NCBI RefSeq assembly: GCF_009727055.1
Contig: NC_052359.1
Span: forward strand, 57,572,619-57,636,618
Source: Benincasa hispida
Lineage: Eukaryota; Streptophyta; Magnoliopsida; Cucurbitales; Cucurbitaceae
DNA length: 64,000 bases
Direction: 5' to 3'
Made by a program: the position numbers and the translations under genes. Positions 43,954 to 56,248 of this stretch are shown here, in pieces (position 1 is the stretch's first letter; each line of letters opens with the position of its first letter). Below the pieces are notes generated by a model. It did not search any database. It saw only the letters and a list, made by a program, of their open reading frames with translations, and was not told where the DNA came from.

Positions 43954-45420
43954 ATGCAAGAAGAATTAAATCAATATGAAAGAAATAATGTATGGGAACT
44001 AGTCCTGTGTCCTAATGATCATCCTGTTATAGGTACTAAATGGATATTTAGAAATAAAATGGATGAATCTGGTAATATTGTTAGAAATAAAGCTAGACTA
44101 GTTGCTCAAGGCTATAGTCAAGAAGAAGGAATAGATTATGAGAAAACATTTGCTCCCATATTGCAAGATTAGAATCTATTCAAATGCTGCTTGCATTTGC
44201 ATCTCATAAGAATTTTACTTTAATTCAAATGGATGTAAAAGTGCTTTCTTAAATGGTTTCATAATGGAGGAAGTGTATGTTGAACAACCTTCTGGTTTTG
44301 AATGCTTTGATAATCCAAATCATGTTTTAAATTAAATAAATCACTTTATGGTCTTAAACAAGCCTCTAGACTTGGTATGACCGTTTGAGTAAATTTTTAC
44401 TAGAAAATGGTTTTAAAATGGGACTTATTGATACTACTCTTTTACCAAAATTAAAGATTAATGATATTTTATTAGTGTAAATCTATGTGATGATATTATA
44501 TTTGGTGCTACTAACTCTTCTCTTTGAGAAGAATTTTCTAAGTGTATGCATAGTGAATTTGAAATGAGCATGATGGAAAACTTAAATTCTTCCTTGGGCT
44601 TCAAATTAAACAACTTGAAGATGGAATCTTCATAAATCAAGAAAAGTATACAAGGGATCTACTCAAAAGGTTAAGTTCGATAATGCAAAAGTAGCAAAGA
44701 CCCCGATGAGTACTACTACAAAGCTTGATAAGGATGAAAAAGGTAAAAACGAAGATATTAAAGGTTATAGAGGTATGATCGGATCCTTGCTTTACTTAAC
44801 TGCGAGTAGGCCTGATATTATGTTTAATGTATGCATGTGTGCTAGATTTCAATCATGTCCTAAAGAATCGCACTTGCATGCTGTAAAAAGAATTTTAAAA
44901 TATTTGCTTGGTACTGTTGATTTAGGCTTAATGGTATCCTAAAAATGCATCTTTAGATTTGACTACATATTCTGATGTTGATTTTGCTGGTAGTCAATTG
45001 ATAAAAAAGTACTAGTGGAACATCTCATTTTCTAGGTGGTTCTTTAGTATCTTGGTATAGTAAAAAGCAAAATTTTGTTGCATTATCTACCACTGAGGCT
45101 GAATATATTGCTGTTGCTAGTTGTTGTTCTCAAGTTTTATGGATGAAACAAACGTTGCGTGATTTTGGTTTAAATTTTGAACAAGTACCAATCTTTTGTG
45201 ATAATTACTAGTTCAATTAATTTAACTAAAAATCTCATTCAACATTCTAGAACAAAGCATATAGATATTAGATTATCATTTTCTTCGAGAGCATGTGCAA
45301 AAAGAATATTTCATTAATTATGTTATAACTGAGAACCAGGTAGCAGATATTCTTACAAAGACTTTAAATGAAGAAGCCTTTTGTAAAAAATAGACTTGCA
45401 CTTGTATTATTAGAATTGCC
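43954..45420 (+). pseudogene. Sirevirus-like reverse transcriptase and RNase H, frameshifted
   Basis: RT starts MQEELNQYERNNVWELV (43954-44172) with GTKWIFRNKMDESGNIVRNK and LVAQGYSQEEGIDYE. Later pieces are MEEVYVEQPSGFE (about 44265) and the active site, read as LCDDIIFGAT near 44480, where a one-base loss breaks the frame. RNase H follows (GSLLYLTASRPDIMFNVCMC, 44706-44942; then STTEAEYIAVASCCSQVLW near 45090-45145), ending near 45420. Confidence 0.85.
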
Positions 45421-45424
45421 TAAT

Positions 45425-45604
45425 TATGTTTGATAGGGGGAGCATTATTCATATTACTATGAATTTATGTTTATAATTTATTGAGGGGAGCATTATTTGT
45501 ATGATTAAGGGGAGAAAAATCACTTGTATATCTTTTGTTGATAACAAAAGGGGGAGAAGTATTTTTGGTATTATGGTGGTTTTCATCATAAAAAAGGGGG
45601 AGAT
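45425..45604 (+). other. series of polypurine-tract-like runs before the 3' LTR
   Basis: GATAGGGGGAGCATTATTC (about 45432), GAGGGGAGCATTATTTG (about 45483), AAGGGGAGAAAAATC (about 45509), AAAAGGGGGAGAAG (about 45546) and AAAAAGGGGGAGAT (about 45591, directly before the LTR). Repeated polypurine tracts are a known mark of Sireviruses. Confidence 0.8.
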
Positions 45605-47053
45605 TGTTAGCTTTAAGGCTTCAATCAAACCAAGTATTTTGATGATAACAAACTCAGATTTTTTGTACTAACATATTTTAGTGTTTTAGAGTCACTATCC
45701 TATAGAGCTCGGAAAGATGATTCAACGCAATTTGAATCGCTCAACTCGAAGTTCAAACGAGAAAGTTATAAGCAAAGAAGATTGGAGAGAAATCCAACTG
45801 GAGTGACACATGGCACCTTGCGAGTGGCACACAAACGGTCAATATTGATGATGTGGCAGCTGACGGGAAGATGACGTTGACGCTCCAACTGATCACTTTT
45901 TGCTGACGTGGCACATGATGTGGCAGTGAGTGGCGATCATGAACGAATGAGATAATGACAAGTGGTGGCCACCCAACTTCACGCGCGGACGCGCGCGTGC
46001 ACGACATGTGCCTGCAGTTTCTTCACAGAATGCGGCGCGTGACGCTCAATCTCCTCCCCTGTGTGCGTGGTGCTCATATCATCCGGCTATTTTATTTTCT
46101 TATTTTCCTTTAATTTCCTGTCCAATTTTTCTCCAAATTCTCACTAAATTTCAGCATTTTCAAATTTGATTTTCTTCCTAAATTTTCATCCTTCAAATCC
46201 TTTTTATTCTCCAAATCTCAATAATTCATATCTTTCAAAATTCCTTTTCAATCCTTTCCTTTTCTATTTTTATTCAATCTCCACCCTTCATTTTCAATCA
46301 TATCCAATGGCCAAAATTTATCCCACTCGTCTATAAATTCGACTTGATTTTACTCTTCATTGACATACCAAAAAGCTATCAAGTCTTAAGCTCTCAATTC
46401 TCTCTACTCTCAAATTATTGTCCTTCTTGCTCCTAAATGGCTTAGAGTTATTTTTGTGAGTTTTTTTCTGAGCGCTCAACTTGTGTATTTAGCCTTCAAG
46501 AGGTAATATTGTGAGATTTTCTTTTAATTTTTGGGAATTGTATTAAGGTGTGGGTACCCTTGAGTTGTGAGAAAAGACATTGTTTGATCCTGAACCAGTA
46601 AAATGATCTTGGATTTCTCTTTAGCCTAGGAAAAAGAAGGTCGTGTGTCGGTTTGGTTCCTCACCTGCAAGAGGATCACTTAGTGAAATACTCAAGAAGG
46701 AGTCATTGAGAGTGGAGTAGGCAATTTGTCGAACCACTATAATTCCCGGTGTTTTCTCTCCTCTCTCTCTCTTTTATTTCTTGTTTTCAAATTTTTGCTT
46801 CTTGTCTTAGTTATTTTTTTAATATTTCCAAATTGCATGATTTAATTTTAGTGTGCTATTTAAATTATCCTTGATTAAATTGTCTTTAAATTTGAAGTTA
46901 TCATAGCTTGCATGATTTATGTTTTGTCTTGCATAAATTTTCTTTAATCAAATTAGTGGGTTAACTATATGAGCATTGTTTGAAGATAAAATTATTTTTT
47001 TAAATTGTAGTCAACCCTATTCACCCCCCTCTAGTGTTGCATTTAGATCTACA
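45605..47053 (+). repeat. 3' LTR of the Sirevirus-like element, 1449 bp
   Basis: TGTTAGCTTTAAGGCTTC to GATCTACA. It matches the 5' LTR with many short deletions and substitutions, mainly in the GC-rich part at 45780-46060. Confidence 0.9.
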
Positions 47054-47208
47054 ATCTCAACATCACAAGTATCACAACATGGTTCTATAACATACATATA
47101 ACATCTCAACATCATAGTTTTATGGCATAGATATACATCTCAACATCATAGTTTATGGCATACGATATACATCTCAAATCATGACTCTACAACATACATA
47201 TACGTCTC

Positions 47209-49247
47209 TATGGGATTGGTGTCCTAATTCTCCTGGAGTCTCGTTGTTTTTTAAAGATACACATTGTTTAATGAACAAAATAAGTTTATTTAATTCTGGC
47301 ATTTACTCATATCCAATAAACAAAGCTCCTTGGTTATCTTATGTGAACTTAAGCATGTATATGTGATAAAAAATTGGATCATGCCTATGTGATAACCTAA
47401 ATAGGTATGTAGTAATAAAGATTAAGGTGGATACTGATTCTGGTGACACTATGGATACACCCACTTTGTAGAGGTTCGCAAGTGTTGTAAACTACTACAG
47501 ATGGTAGATCTTGACCATTCATGTGGAGATGTGGAGCAGAGGTGTCCTATACAAAGAGTTTGTATAAGACCTAGACCACGAGCTTAGACTCTGTATATAA
47601 CGCCGTTGATACTAGAGACTTACATCTCACCTAAACGACCATAGGTGACATGACCTCAATCCTGAGTGTTTTGGGACTCCTGCCTTTGAGGGTGGTTCTT
47701 TGATTAGTATGGGTGAGAATGGTCATATTGCCAACTCAACATGCCTACCTTTTTGGGACTTATCTGATCTGGGAGCTGGGAACTCAATCCACAATATGAA
47801 ATTCACTTCTTTCCCGAAACAGGGAAAGTAGAGAGATTGCTCCCTTAAGGGTTGATTTTGGGGCTTGAACATAGTGCTCACTTCTCTTTGAAAGAGAAGA
47901 CTCAGTCATAGTAGAACTATGACTTATGTTCATTAGAAGAGATCAATGGTACTTAAGGAGCAGATGTAACTACAGGGGCATAAGGTTATTGGCCTAGCTG
48001 TACTTACGAGCGATCTGTGAAGGTTGTCGCACTGCTCATTGGTTAAGATGGACACATAATATATTAGTAGTAAGGAGAGTTTAAATGTCGGTCTTTAGTG
48101 GAGTGCCTGGCAGTTAACGGATGTTGGATCCCATGACTAAGAGTTTATATATGATATAATCTGTTTGATTGTATGAGATACATCTAGTGGAGGATTGATG
48201 TAAATGAGATTTACATTAAGTACCATGAAATAGAAAAAGACTATGGTTTATATGTTTCATGAGATGAAATATTAAACTATAGGTTATATATAAGTACGAT
48301 AAGTTGGTTATCATTTATGTTTATAATAATTTAATTATTAGATAAATTAATTCTTTTTCTTTTAATAACCATATGAGTGGGTGTTATTGGATCATGGTAA
48401 CCGTGAGTTTAAAAAAGGAAAATGGTTTCCTATTTTTAATTTTTTTTTAAAGAAGTTTGAACCAATTTTGTGTTTTCTCTCCATGTAAAAGAAACTCATG
48501 TAGTCGTCAAGTAATTCAGATTTACTAAACGACGGCTGGCGAGCTAAACGATCGTGCAGTATTTACTAAACGATTGCATAGCTTTGCATGATGATCGTTG
48601 GCAAGTACGATCGTGTAGAGTCTGTAGGTGACAGACTGAGCTAAACGATGAGCTAAACGACATAGCTTTTGCTAGACAATCATTTTAGCTTTATCTAAAT
48701 GATTGGGCATCGACCTATACGATAAGGTCTCCAGCATCTCCCACTTTTTGACGCAATCGGTGTTTCCTCCTTCGTCTGCCTCACACCAAGTCCAGACAGA
48801 GCCCACCCTCTGGATTCTCACACTGAGAATACCAAGGTCACCTTGTTGGTGGTGTTAGACTCAACTCGACACCGTCGAGATTTTCTGGAGGCCGTTCGTG
48901 GTGCTGTGAAGGCCGTTCGTGTTGCGGAGGAGTTCGTGACCGAGGAGATCATTGAAGACGAGCGCGAAGTGTTCGTGCGATGTTTGTGTTATGTTACGGT
49001 TGTGTACATCGAGTGCTCATGGTTGCTATTATTTGATCAGAGTCACACAACGGAGCGTGGAGACACATCCTCATATGTGTGTAGAGTTTGATCTCTATTC
49101 ATTTGAGTTTATTCATGCTGTAATTTGTCTATATGAATTGTATAACCGCTTGTTTGAAGTTAACTGTAAATATCTGTTCATTCATGATTGTAATTTGGAA
49201 TAATCTTGTTCCGCTGCTCATAGAAATCCCAGTTCCGTTTTCCTTCA
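47209..49247 (+). mobile_element. solo LTR, 2039 bp, in the gypsy 3' LTR
   Basis: It begins TATGGGATTGGTGTCC (TG changed to TA) and ends TTTTCCTTCA. The flanks are GTCTC (47204-47208) and GTCTT (49248-49252), a 5-bp duplication with one change; the other gypsy LTR shows the empty site (ATCTCAATATCC near 58380). The middle (47380-48180) parallels the core of the solo LTRs at 22882-24726 and 54414-56243. Frames at 48843-49408 show no domain. Confidence 0.8.
48520..48735 (+). repeat. cluster of CTAAACGA-type motifs in the solo LTR
   Basis: CTAAACGA occurs at about 48525, 48544, 48566, 48641 and 48653, with variants GTACGATCG, CTAGACAATC, CTAAATGATT and CTATACGATA in between. Spacing is irregular (12-75 bp). 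Confidence 0.6.
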
Positions 49248-50404
49248 GTCTTAATATCCTCAGATCAAATACAACCTCATGGAATCAAATATCATCTCAT
49301 GCTAGCATTCAAGTATCTATGTGCACAATTAATCTTTCAGATCGTCATACTAGAACATACATCAGTTATACTATACTATCAGTCCATCATGCTATAGTTC
49401 TATCATAATATCAATTTATCATGCTAGCGTACATCAAATGTTTGGCCCGTGGACAGTTCTAGTAGTAAGCTTACTTACCTCGATGACAAGTCTAACAAAA
49501 AGTAATCCACACCCTTCTTTAACTTAGTGAAATTCTTGAATCATATCCTGAATCAATAATCAAAATTAAGTTCGACATTTAAGACTAAATTTCAAATACG
49601 AAAATACCTCAAACTCCACAAAACAAGTTACCCAAAATATGTGTTGATCTAGAAATTTTTTTTAAGCTTAGCATGGAGATACCAATCCATTCATAACCCA
49701 CAATTAGGAATTTAAAACCAAATTTCCAGCATATTATCTTATTCCAAAGAGCTTCAAGTTCACATTACTTACCAATCATGCTCCGAAATTCCATAGAGCC
49801 AAACTCTAATCTTACTGCACAACGGTTCCTGGCACCTTCAATCCAAGCTTCACAACATAATCAGTATAACTAAATTAAACCAAAACTCAACGGGTGATCA
49901 AACCCATTCAAGAAAACACGAACTTTAGATCTTACCTCAGATTCCATGTTTCTAGCGAAAACCCCACGGAATGGCGACGGACGAGGATGAACTTGACAGC
50001 TAGCAGCTACTACGCCGATAGACAATGACTGGAAGGGCGAACCGAACAGCACGGACTAGATCTGAACGAGCAGCGACATGCTACTAGTGACGTGACATGA
50101 CTCGAGTGGACGACGCAGGGAGAGGCGAACGCGCAACTTGGACAGTTGGCCAGAGGAGGGTGTAGGGGAAGGTTGCACTGCGAGGTTTGCGACGACCAAA
50201 GGGGAGAATCTCGCGCGGCCCAAGTAGAAAGGACAACTGGCTTGGCGAACTTCAATCGGCAGCGAGTGACGACCAAGGCTGACCAACAAGCGACGAACGA
50301 GGCTGGGTAAATCACGGCAGCACGGCTGAAGCTTGGGTAGCAAGGGAGGCGACTTCAACGAGGGGGATCACGCTATTCATGAAGGGGAAGGGTTTCTTTT
50401 GTTT

Positions 50405-50432
50405 TATATATTATAATAATAATAATAATAAC
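50405..50432. repeat. AAT trinucleotide microsatellite in the gypsy LTR
   Basis: A run of AAT at about 50412-50432; the other LTR has the same run near 59548-59570. Confidence 0.7.
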
Positions 50433-50668
50433 TTAAAAGGAAATAAAATAAACATTTTATTTTATTCTTTTCCTATTATACTTTATTTTATTAAATTCCC
50501 TTTCTTCCCAAAATGAAATTTATTCCTGCCATGATTTCCAAATTGAATAATTTCCAACGTCAATAATTAAATTCCCTCAATTACACTTAAAGTCCAAAAT
50601 TCCAAAAATACCCTCAATTAATATAAATGACTGAAATTACATTATTAATAAAAATTTGGGGTGTTACA

Positions 50669-50688
50669 TTCTTCCCTCCTTAAAGAAC
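50669..50688 (-). other. polypurine tract of the gypsy element
   Basis: On the minus strand, TTTAAGGAGGGAAGAA lies directly before the 3' LTR start TGTAACACCCC. Confidence 0.75.
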
Positions 50689-50710
50689 TTTTATCCACTA
50701 AAGTTTATTT

Positions 50711-52050
50711 CTAGAAAGGCTTTGGGTACTGGGTCCTCATCTCATCCTCTCGCTCCCAGGTAGTTTCCTTGAACTGGTGATTCTGCCAATGGACTTTCAC
50801 CAATGCAATCTCCCTGCGACGCAATGTCTTTACCTCTCTGGAAAAAATCTCTACAGGTTTCTTCTCATAGCTCAAGTTGTCATTCAACTGCATGGGATTA
50901 GTCTGTCACATACTTTCTCAGCATCGAAACATGGAAGACATTATGAATTGAAGGAAGTGTTGGAGGCAATGCCAAACGGTAAGCTATGGGGCCAATTCGC
51001 TCTAAGACCTCGAAAGGTTCAATGAATCTCAAACTCATCTTCCCTTTCCTACCAAACATCATAATACCTTTCATAGGTGCCGCTTTTAAGAACATTTTAT
51101 TATCAGTCTCAAATTCCAGGTCCTTACGTCTCACATCGTCATAGCTCTTCTGTCTGCTCTGAGCTATTTGCTTACGAGCCTTGATCTTCTCTATTGCCTC
51201 ATTCGTGGTCTGCACTAGTTCAGGTCCTAGCAATTTCCTCTCTTCTACCTCATCCCAACACACAAAAGACCTGCAACTCCTTCCATATAGGGTCTCAAAT
51301 GGTGACATCCTGACAGTGGAATTGTAGTTGTTATTATAAGCAAACTCGATTAAATGCAAGTGAGCATCCCAACTTTCTAAAAACTCTATGGCATAGGCCG
51401 CAACATATCTTCCAATATCTGATTCAATCGCTTTGTCTGCCCATCAGTCTGTAGGTGAAAAGCTGTACTGAAATCCAACCCGGTCCCCAAAGCTGCTCGA
51501 AGACTCTTCCAGAAGTTAGACATGAAACGAGGGTCTCTATCTAACACAATGGACACAGGCACTCCGTGCAATCTCACCACCTCTTTTATATATATCTATG
51601 CCCATTTATTTATTGAAAAGGTGGACTTTCCAGGTATGAAATGTGCTAATTTAGTAAGTCTGTCTATCACAACCCAAATCACAGTGAAACCTTGGGCTGT
51701 CCGGGGAAACCTCACAACGAAGTCCATAGACACGTGCTCCTACTTCCATTCTGGCACACTTAATGGTTATAACAAGCCTACTGGCTTCTGTCTGGGGCTT
51801 TCACTTGCTGGCACACCAAGCACTTACTGACGAACTCTGTAATCTCTCTTTTCATATCATTCCACCAGTAATAACGTTTCAAGTCCTGATACATCTTGGT
51901 GCTGCGGGGATGAATTGAGAACAAGGAACTGTGAGCCAATGACAAAAACTCATTCTTAATATCATTATCTTCTGGCACACATAAACGTCCTTGATAAAGG
52001 AGACCACCTTCCGCTGATACTGAGAATTTGCCATTCTGGCTTGACTTCAC
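50711..52050 (-). pseudogene. gypsy integrase and chromodomain
   Basis: Zinc-binding start at 51778-52050: HPRSTKMYQDLKRYYWWNDM and CLVCQQVKAP. Catalytic core at 51386-51580: [20 protein letters not shown]-terminal part at 50898-51359, with SYDDVRRKDLEFETDNKMF, which is missing in the copy at 25-900. Chromodomain at 50711-50893: IALVKVHWQNHQFKETTWER. Four separate frames, so it is broken. Confidence 0.85.
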
Positions 52051-52079
52051 CTTATAAACTCTCTCCTCTAGCTAAGGGT

Positions 52080-52712
52080 CACATCGTTGTGCATCAATAA
52101 TTCTCTACCTTAGACTCGGTTGCACTGACAACTGTGCTAACTATGTCATGACCTTCTCCACTGCCACTACAATCTCTGCCCGCTCTAGCTTCTTGCATAA
52201 ATGAGTATGTCTGGTAATGAGGGCTACTGAATGAGCCATTTTTCTGCTTAGGGCATTTGCCACTACATTTGCCTTTCCTGGGTGGTACAAAATTTGCAGT
52301 CATAATCCTTCACCAGCTCTAACCACCTTCTTTACCTCATGTTCGACTCCTTCTGAGTGAAAAAGTACTTTAAACTCTTGTGGTCGATGAAGATTTATAT
52401 CTTCTCTCCATATAAGTAGTGCCTCCAAATCTTGAGAGTGAAAACCTCTGCTGCTAATTCCAAGTCGTATGTGGGATAATTTTATTCATGCTTCTTTAAC
52501 TGACGTGAAACGTAAGCAACTACTCTGCCCTACTGCATCAATACGCATCCCAAACCCTTATTGGATGCGTAACTGTAAATGACAAAACCACTTGATCCAT
52601 CTAGTACTATAAGAACTGGGGCTGATACCAGCCTCTGCTTGAGATCTCGGAAACTACTCTCACAAGCCTCATTCCAAATGAAAGGAGCTCCTTTCCAGGT
52701 CAACTGAGCCAA
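52080..52712 (-). pseudogene. gypsy RNase H
   Basis: It begins APFIWNEACESSFRDLKQRL (52530-52712), followed by LIVLDGSSGFVIYSYASNKG, where the family usually has D at the first acidic position of YSDAS-type sequence. It then decays towards 52100 with stops. Confidence 0.75.
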
Positions 52713-52749
52713 CGGGGTGGCTATGCGTGAGAAGTCCTTTACAAATCAT

Positions 52750-53710
52750 CTAGTAGCCTACTAACCCCAGGAAATTGTGCATCTCGTTGACTGTGGTTGG
52801 ACGAGCCCAACTTGTAATTGCCTCAATCTTTGCAGGATCCACGGAGACTCCTTCCTTCGATACTACATGTCCTAGAAAGGATACCTGCCTCAACCAAAAC
52901 TCACATTTAGAGAACTTGGCATACAGCTTATTGGCTGTCAACTTCTCCAAAACTTTTCGCAAATGCTCTTCATGCTCGGCTTTTGTCTTGGAATAAACCA
53001 AGTTATCATCAATAAAAACAATCACAAAAGTGTCGAGAAATTCCTTGAGCAGCCTATTCATCAGATCCATAAACACTGTTGGGGCATTCGTAAAACCAAG
53101 TGACATCACTATGAATTCATAATGGCCATACATCGAATGAAAAACTGTCTTGGGTATGTCATTGTCCTTTATTCTCAGCTGATGGTATCCTGACCGGAGA
53201 TCAATCTTTGAGAACACCATAGCTCGCCGCATTGGTCAACACTTCATACAATTTGGGGAGGGGATTACTTATTTTTTTACGGTCACCTTGTTAGCTCCTC
53301 TGTAATCAATGAACAGACGTAACGATCCACCTTCTTTTTCACAAACAAAATGGGTGCCCCCATGGTGATACACTAGGGCGTATGAAACCTTGTCCAACAA
53401 CTCTCAATTGAACCTTAAGTTCCTCAACTCTGTTGGTGCCACCTGATATGGGAGCTTTTCAAAATGGGGTTAGTGCCTGCTCAATCAATAGCAAATCATC
53501 TCCAACTGCGGAGGCAGTCCGGGAAGATCTCTAGAAACTGTTTGGAAATCTCTTACTATTGGCTCTTGAAGTCAAGGTGACTTAGGCCTCTCAGTGTCAC
53601 CCACGATGACCATAAAGCCCCAGGCTCCTTGGTCAAACAGTCTACTAGCCTTCAATGTTGAAATCACTTTGGGTAGAACCATGGTCCCAACCCCCTTAAA
53701 CTTAAAACTG
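52750..53710 (-). pseudogene. gypsy reverse transcriptase
   Basis: The clear open part is 52750-53232 (160 codons): [18 protein letters not shown], then [35 protein letters not shown] with the two catalytic aspartates kept, and [11 protein letters not shown]. The N-terminal part (53240-53700) is broken by frameshifts. Confidence 0.85.
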
Positions 53711-53712
53711 GC

Positions 53713-54413
53713 TCATGTAGGAGGGTTAAAGATGACCTCCTTACGACAGCAGTCTATGCTGGCATGATTAGCAGCTAACCAATCCATGCCCAGTATCATA
53801 CTAAAGTCACGCATATCTAGAATTATCAAGGTCACATCTAATGCATGATTTTCTATCTCTACCTGACATGCCTTTATCTTTTTAGTAACTAACATGATCT
53901 TTACTAATGGAGTGGAAATAGATAGTGCAAAAAGCAATGGTTTTGACTCTAACATTGCATACTTTACAAATATGGAGGATATAAACGAATGCGAAAAGCC
54001 AGAGTAAAAAAAAAACTGAAGCATGGTGCCCCAAAATAGGAAGCGAACCTGTCACCACTATGCTTGACTTCTCGGCCTCGCGCCAAGTGGTAGAAAACAC
54101 TCTACCTTGCTGTTGCTAACGAATTGGGCCTCCCTGAAACGAGCTTATGGGCTGGCCCCTGGGTTCAGGCACATTCCTCCTTGGGAATTTCTCTGACATA
54201 TGCCCCTTCTGACCACATCGAAAAGCCGGCTAAGCAACGTCCCCAGTGTTACCTACCACAAGTAGTACAGATCGGTTTATCTTCCTTGACAGTTACAATG
54301 TGAGAGCCCTGCTGTGCTCATTGACGTGGAGCATTAACTATGTTCTGGTTCCTTTACTGATGCTCAGAAGCCTTTGGCTCAGCCTTCCTTTTCTGACCTG
54401 TAGAGGTCCCAAT
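53713..54413 (-). pseudogene. gypsy Gag zinc knuckle and protease
   Basis: The knuckle lies at about 54180-54215 and reads CGQKGHMSEKFP, with F where the last cysteine should be. The protease follows: FYSGFSHSFIS at about 53990-54020 has Y instead of the catalytic aspartate, then VLDMRDF-type sequence (ILDMRDFSMILGMDWLAANH) at about 53790-53850. So two functional residues are missing in addition to frame breaks. Confidence 0.8.
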
Positions 54414-56243
54414 ATTTGGGTTTTATGTCCTAAAACTCGTGGTATGTAAACAATGGAGCTTATTCTATTAATTCAATAAATGTATTACTGAATAGATCTA
54501 TTGCTTGAATAGAAATCCCACAAATCTAAAAGTCCCTTGACTATTGGATGGGTACTTGAACTTTATATAGAGATATAAAAGTGGATCAGGTTCGAGTAAA
54601 TAGTAAAAATGATCTATAGTACATGGATAAGGTTGGATACCTTATTCTGGTAACACTTTTGGATACGACCTGCTCTGTAGTTGCTACAAGGAGTTGTAAA
54701 GTGCTACAAATGAAGTGATCTTAATTCGTTCATGTTGGACATGAGGAGTGGGGGTGTCCTTGTGCAAAAGAGATTGTACAAGATCGAACCACGAAATGAG
54801 TCACTATTACTTTATAACACTGTTTACTGTTTAAGACTGGCTATTTCAAAGCGATGACCTAGGTAACTTGATCTTAATCCTGAGCTATCTATGACTCCTG
54901 TTTATCTGAAATTGCCCTTAGATTTACATAGGTGAGGGTTGGCTCAACAGCGCCAGCTCAATATGACTACCATTTTAAGGGTAAGACTGGATAGATAGTT
55001 GGAGACATAGGGTGCAAGAGGGGATTAACTACTACTCGTTTTAGGGATAGTAGAGAGGTTGTTCCCTTATGTGCTGATTATAGGGCTTAAACAAGGGATC
55101 CCACCCTCTCATTTGGAATGAGAGGGACTCAGTTTTGTGATTTGATCACAAAACAATTGTTCATTAGAGGATCAGTGGGAAATTGAGGAACAAGAGGTAA
55201 TTTCGGGGGTAAAACAGAGATTTGACCCAACCGTTATGACGAACAACCTGTGAATGGTTAACTTACTAATCATGGTTATATCGAGTGGATATAATATATC
55301 TATAATGAGGGGAGTTCAACTATGGACTTTAGTGGAGTGACCCATTAGTTAACGAATGGGGGTTAGATCGGTCTAATGAGTTTAGCCGATTAATCTCGGA
55401 TCGTTGGAGCCCATGATCTGTAGGTCCATGAGGTCCTCCTACTAGCTCAAAAATGAATTAGCTCTAGAGTAGTGTGATAAGTTAATTTAAAACGTTCAAA
55501 TTAGAATCAAATGGAAATTGAAGAAAATATATTTAAATATGATTTAAATATATGAAGATGAATTTGTGTAAAAATTAATTTAATATTAGATATTAAATTA
55601 ATTAGAATTATTTAAATTGTTTAAATAATTATTTATTAATTTCATTAGAAAATAATTTTTGAAATTAATTTGTAAAATTAATAAAATTTTATTTTAGAAA
55701 TAAAATATTATTTAAAATCAATTTTGGAATTTTGGAAAATGGAAAAATTACACAAAACTTGAAAAATGAGTTTTTTGAAGTTCATCTTCGAGTAGCTTAC
55801 AAGGAACCCACCTTCTCCTTTTTTGAAGTTCATCCCATGCAGCACATTTCTTTGCATGATAGTCTACAATATATTAAAGAGATTGGAGTGAAGAATAGAG
55901 CAAGAACCGACTAAATTTTTGTTGAAAAATTCGGATGAAGAGGTGTTCTTCAATGGGTTTTGTTCAGTGAGCTTTCTCTATATTCCTTTTGATTCCAACT
56001 TATTTTGAGTCACACAACTCAATCTAGAGCACTAAGAGGATAGTAGGGAAGATCTTGTGGTGGTCTACACAAGGATTCAGAGGATTTTGCAGCAGGAAAT
56101 GGAGATTTCATTGGTTCGGCCAAGGTATGTTCATGAAACCCATTATACTCTTTTTTTAACATGTTTCTTTTCAACCAAAATTAATGAATTAGAATGCTTA
56201 TGGATCCTGATTTCTTCCGCTGCGTGATGGTGTCCATCCAACA
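54414..56243 (+). mobile_element. solo LTR, 1830 bp, in the gypsy gag
   Basis: It begins ATTTGGGTTTTATGTCC (the leading TG has been altered) and ends GTCCATCCAACA. CCAAT stands on both sides (54409-54413 and 56244-56248). It is homologous to 22882-24726 over its whole length (for example ATAAAAGTGGATCAGGTTCG and the TTCTTCCGCTGCGTGATGG tail). No internal domain is present. Confidence 0.82.
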
Positions 56244-56248
56244 CCAAT

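Larger units (their letters stand above)
38864..47053 (+). mobile_element. Sirevirus-like Ty1/copia element, 8190 bp, full length but dead
   Basis: It is inserted in the gypsy 3' LTR with a perfect 5-bp duplication ATCTC (38859-38863 and 47054-47058). LTRs are 38864-40362 and 45605-47053. The primer site TGGTATCAGAGC follows the 5' LTR. Long LTRs, the integrase wording (FCEENGISDDF, TPQQNDVVERKN) and several polypurine-like runs before the 3' LTR point to the Sirevirus group. There are many frameshifts. The LTRs differ by numerous small deletions. Confidence 0.92.
37968..50668 (-). repeat. 3' LTR of the gypsy element, split by two insertions
   Basis: Its parts are 37968-38863, 47054-47208 and 49248-50668. 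The intervening copia element (38864-47053) and solo LTR (47209-49247) are later insertions. The joined length, about 2.46 kb, matches the 5' LTR. Confidence 0.88.

Noticed and set aside
48843..49408. Three overlapping frames of 82-91 codons near 49 kb
   Set aside because: They are in a solo LTR, overlap each other in different frames and have no recognisable domain.
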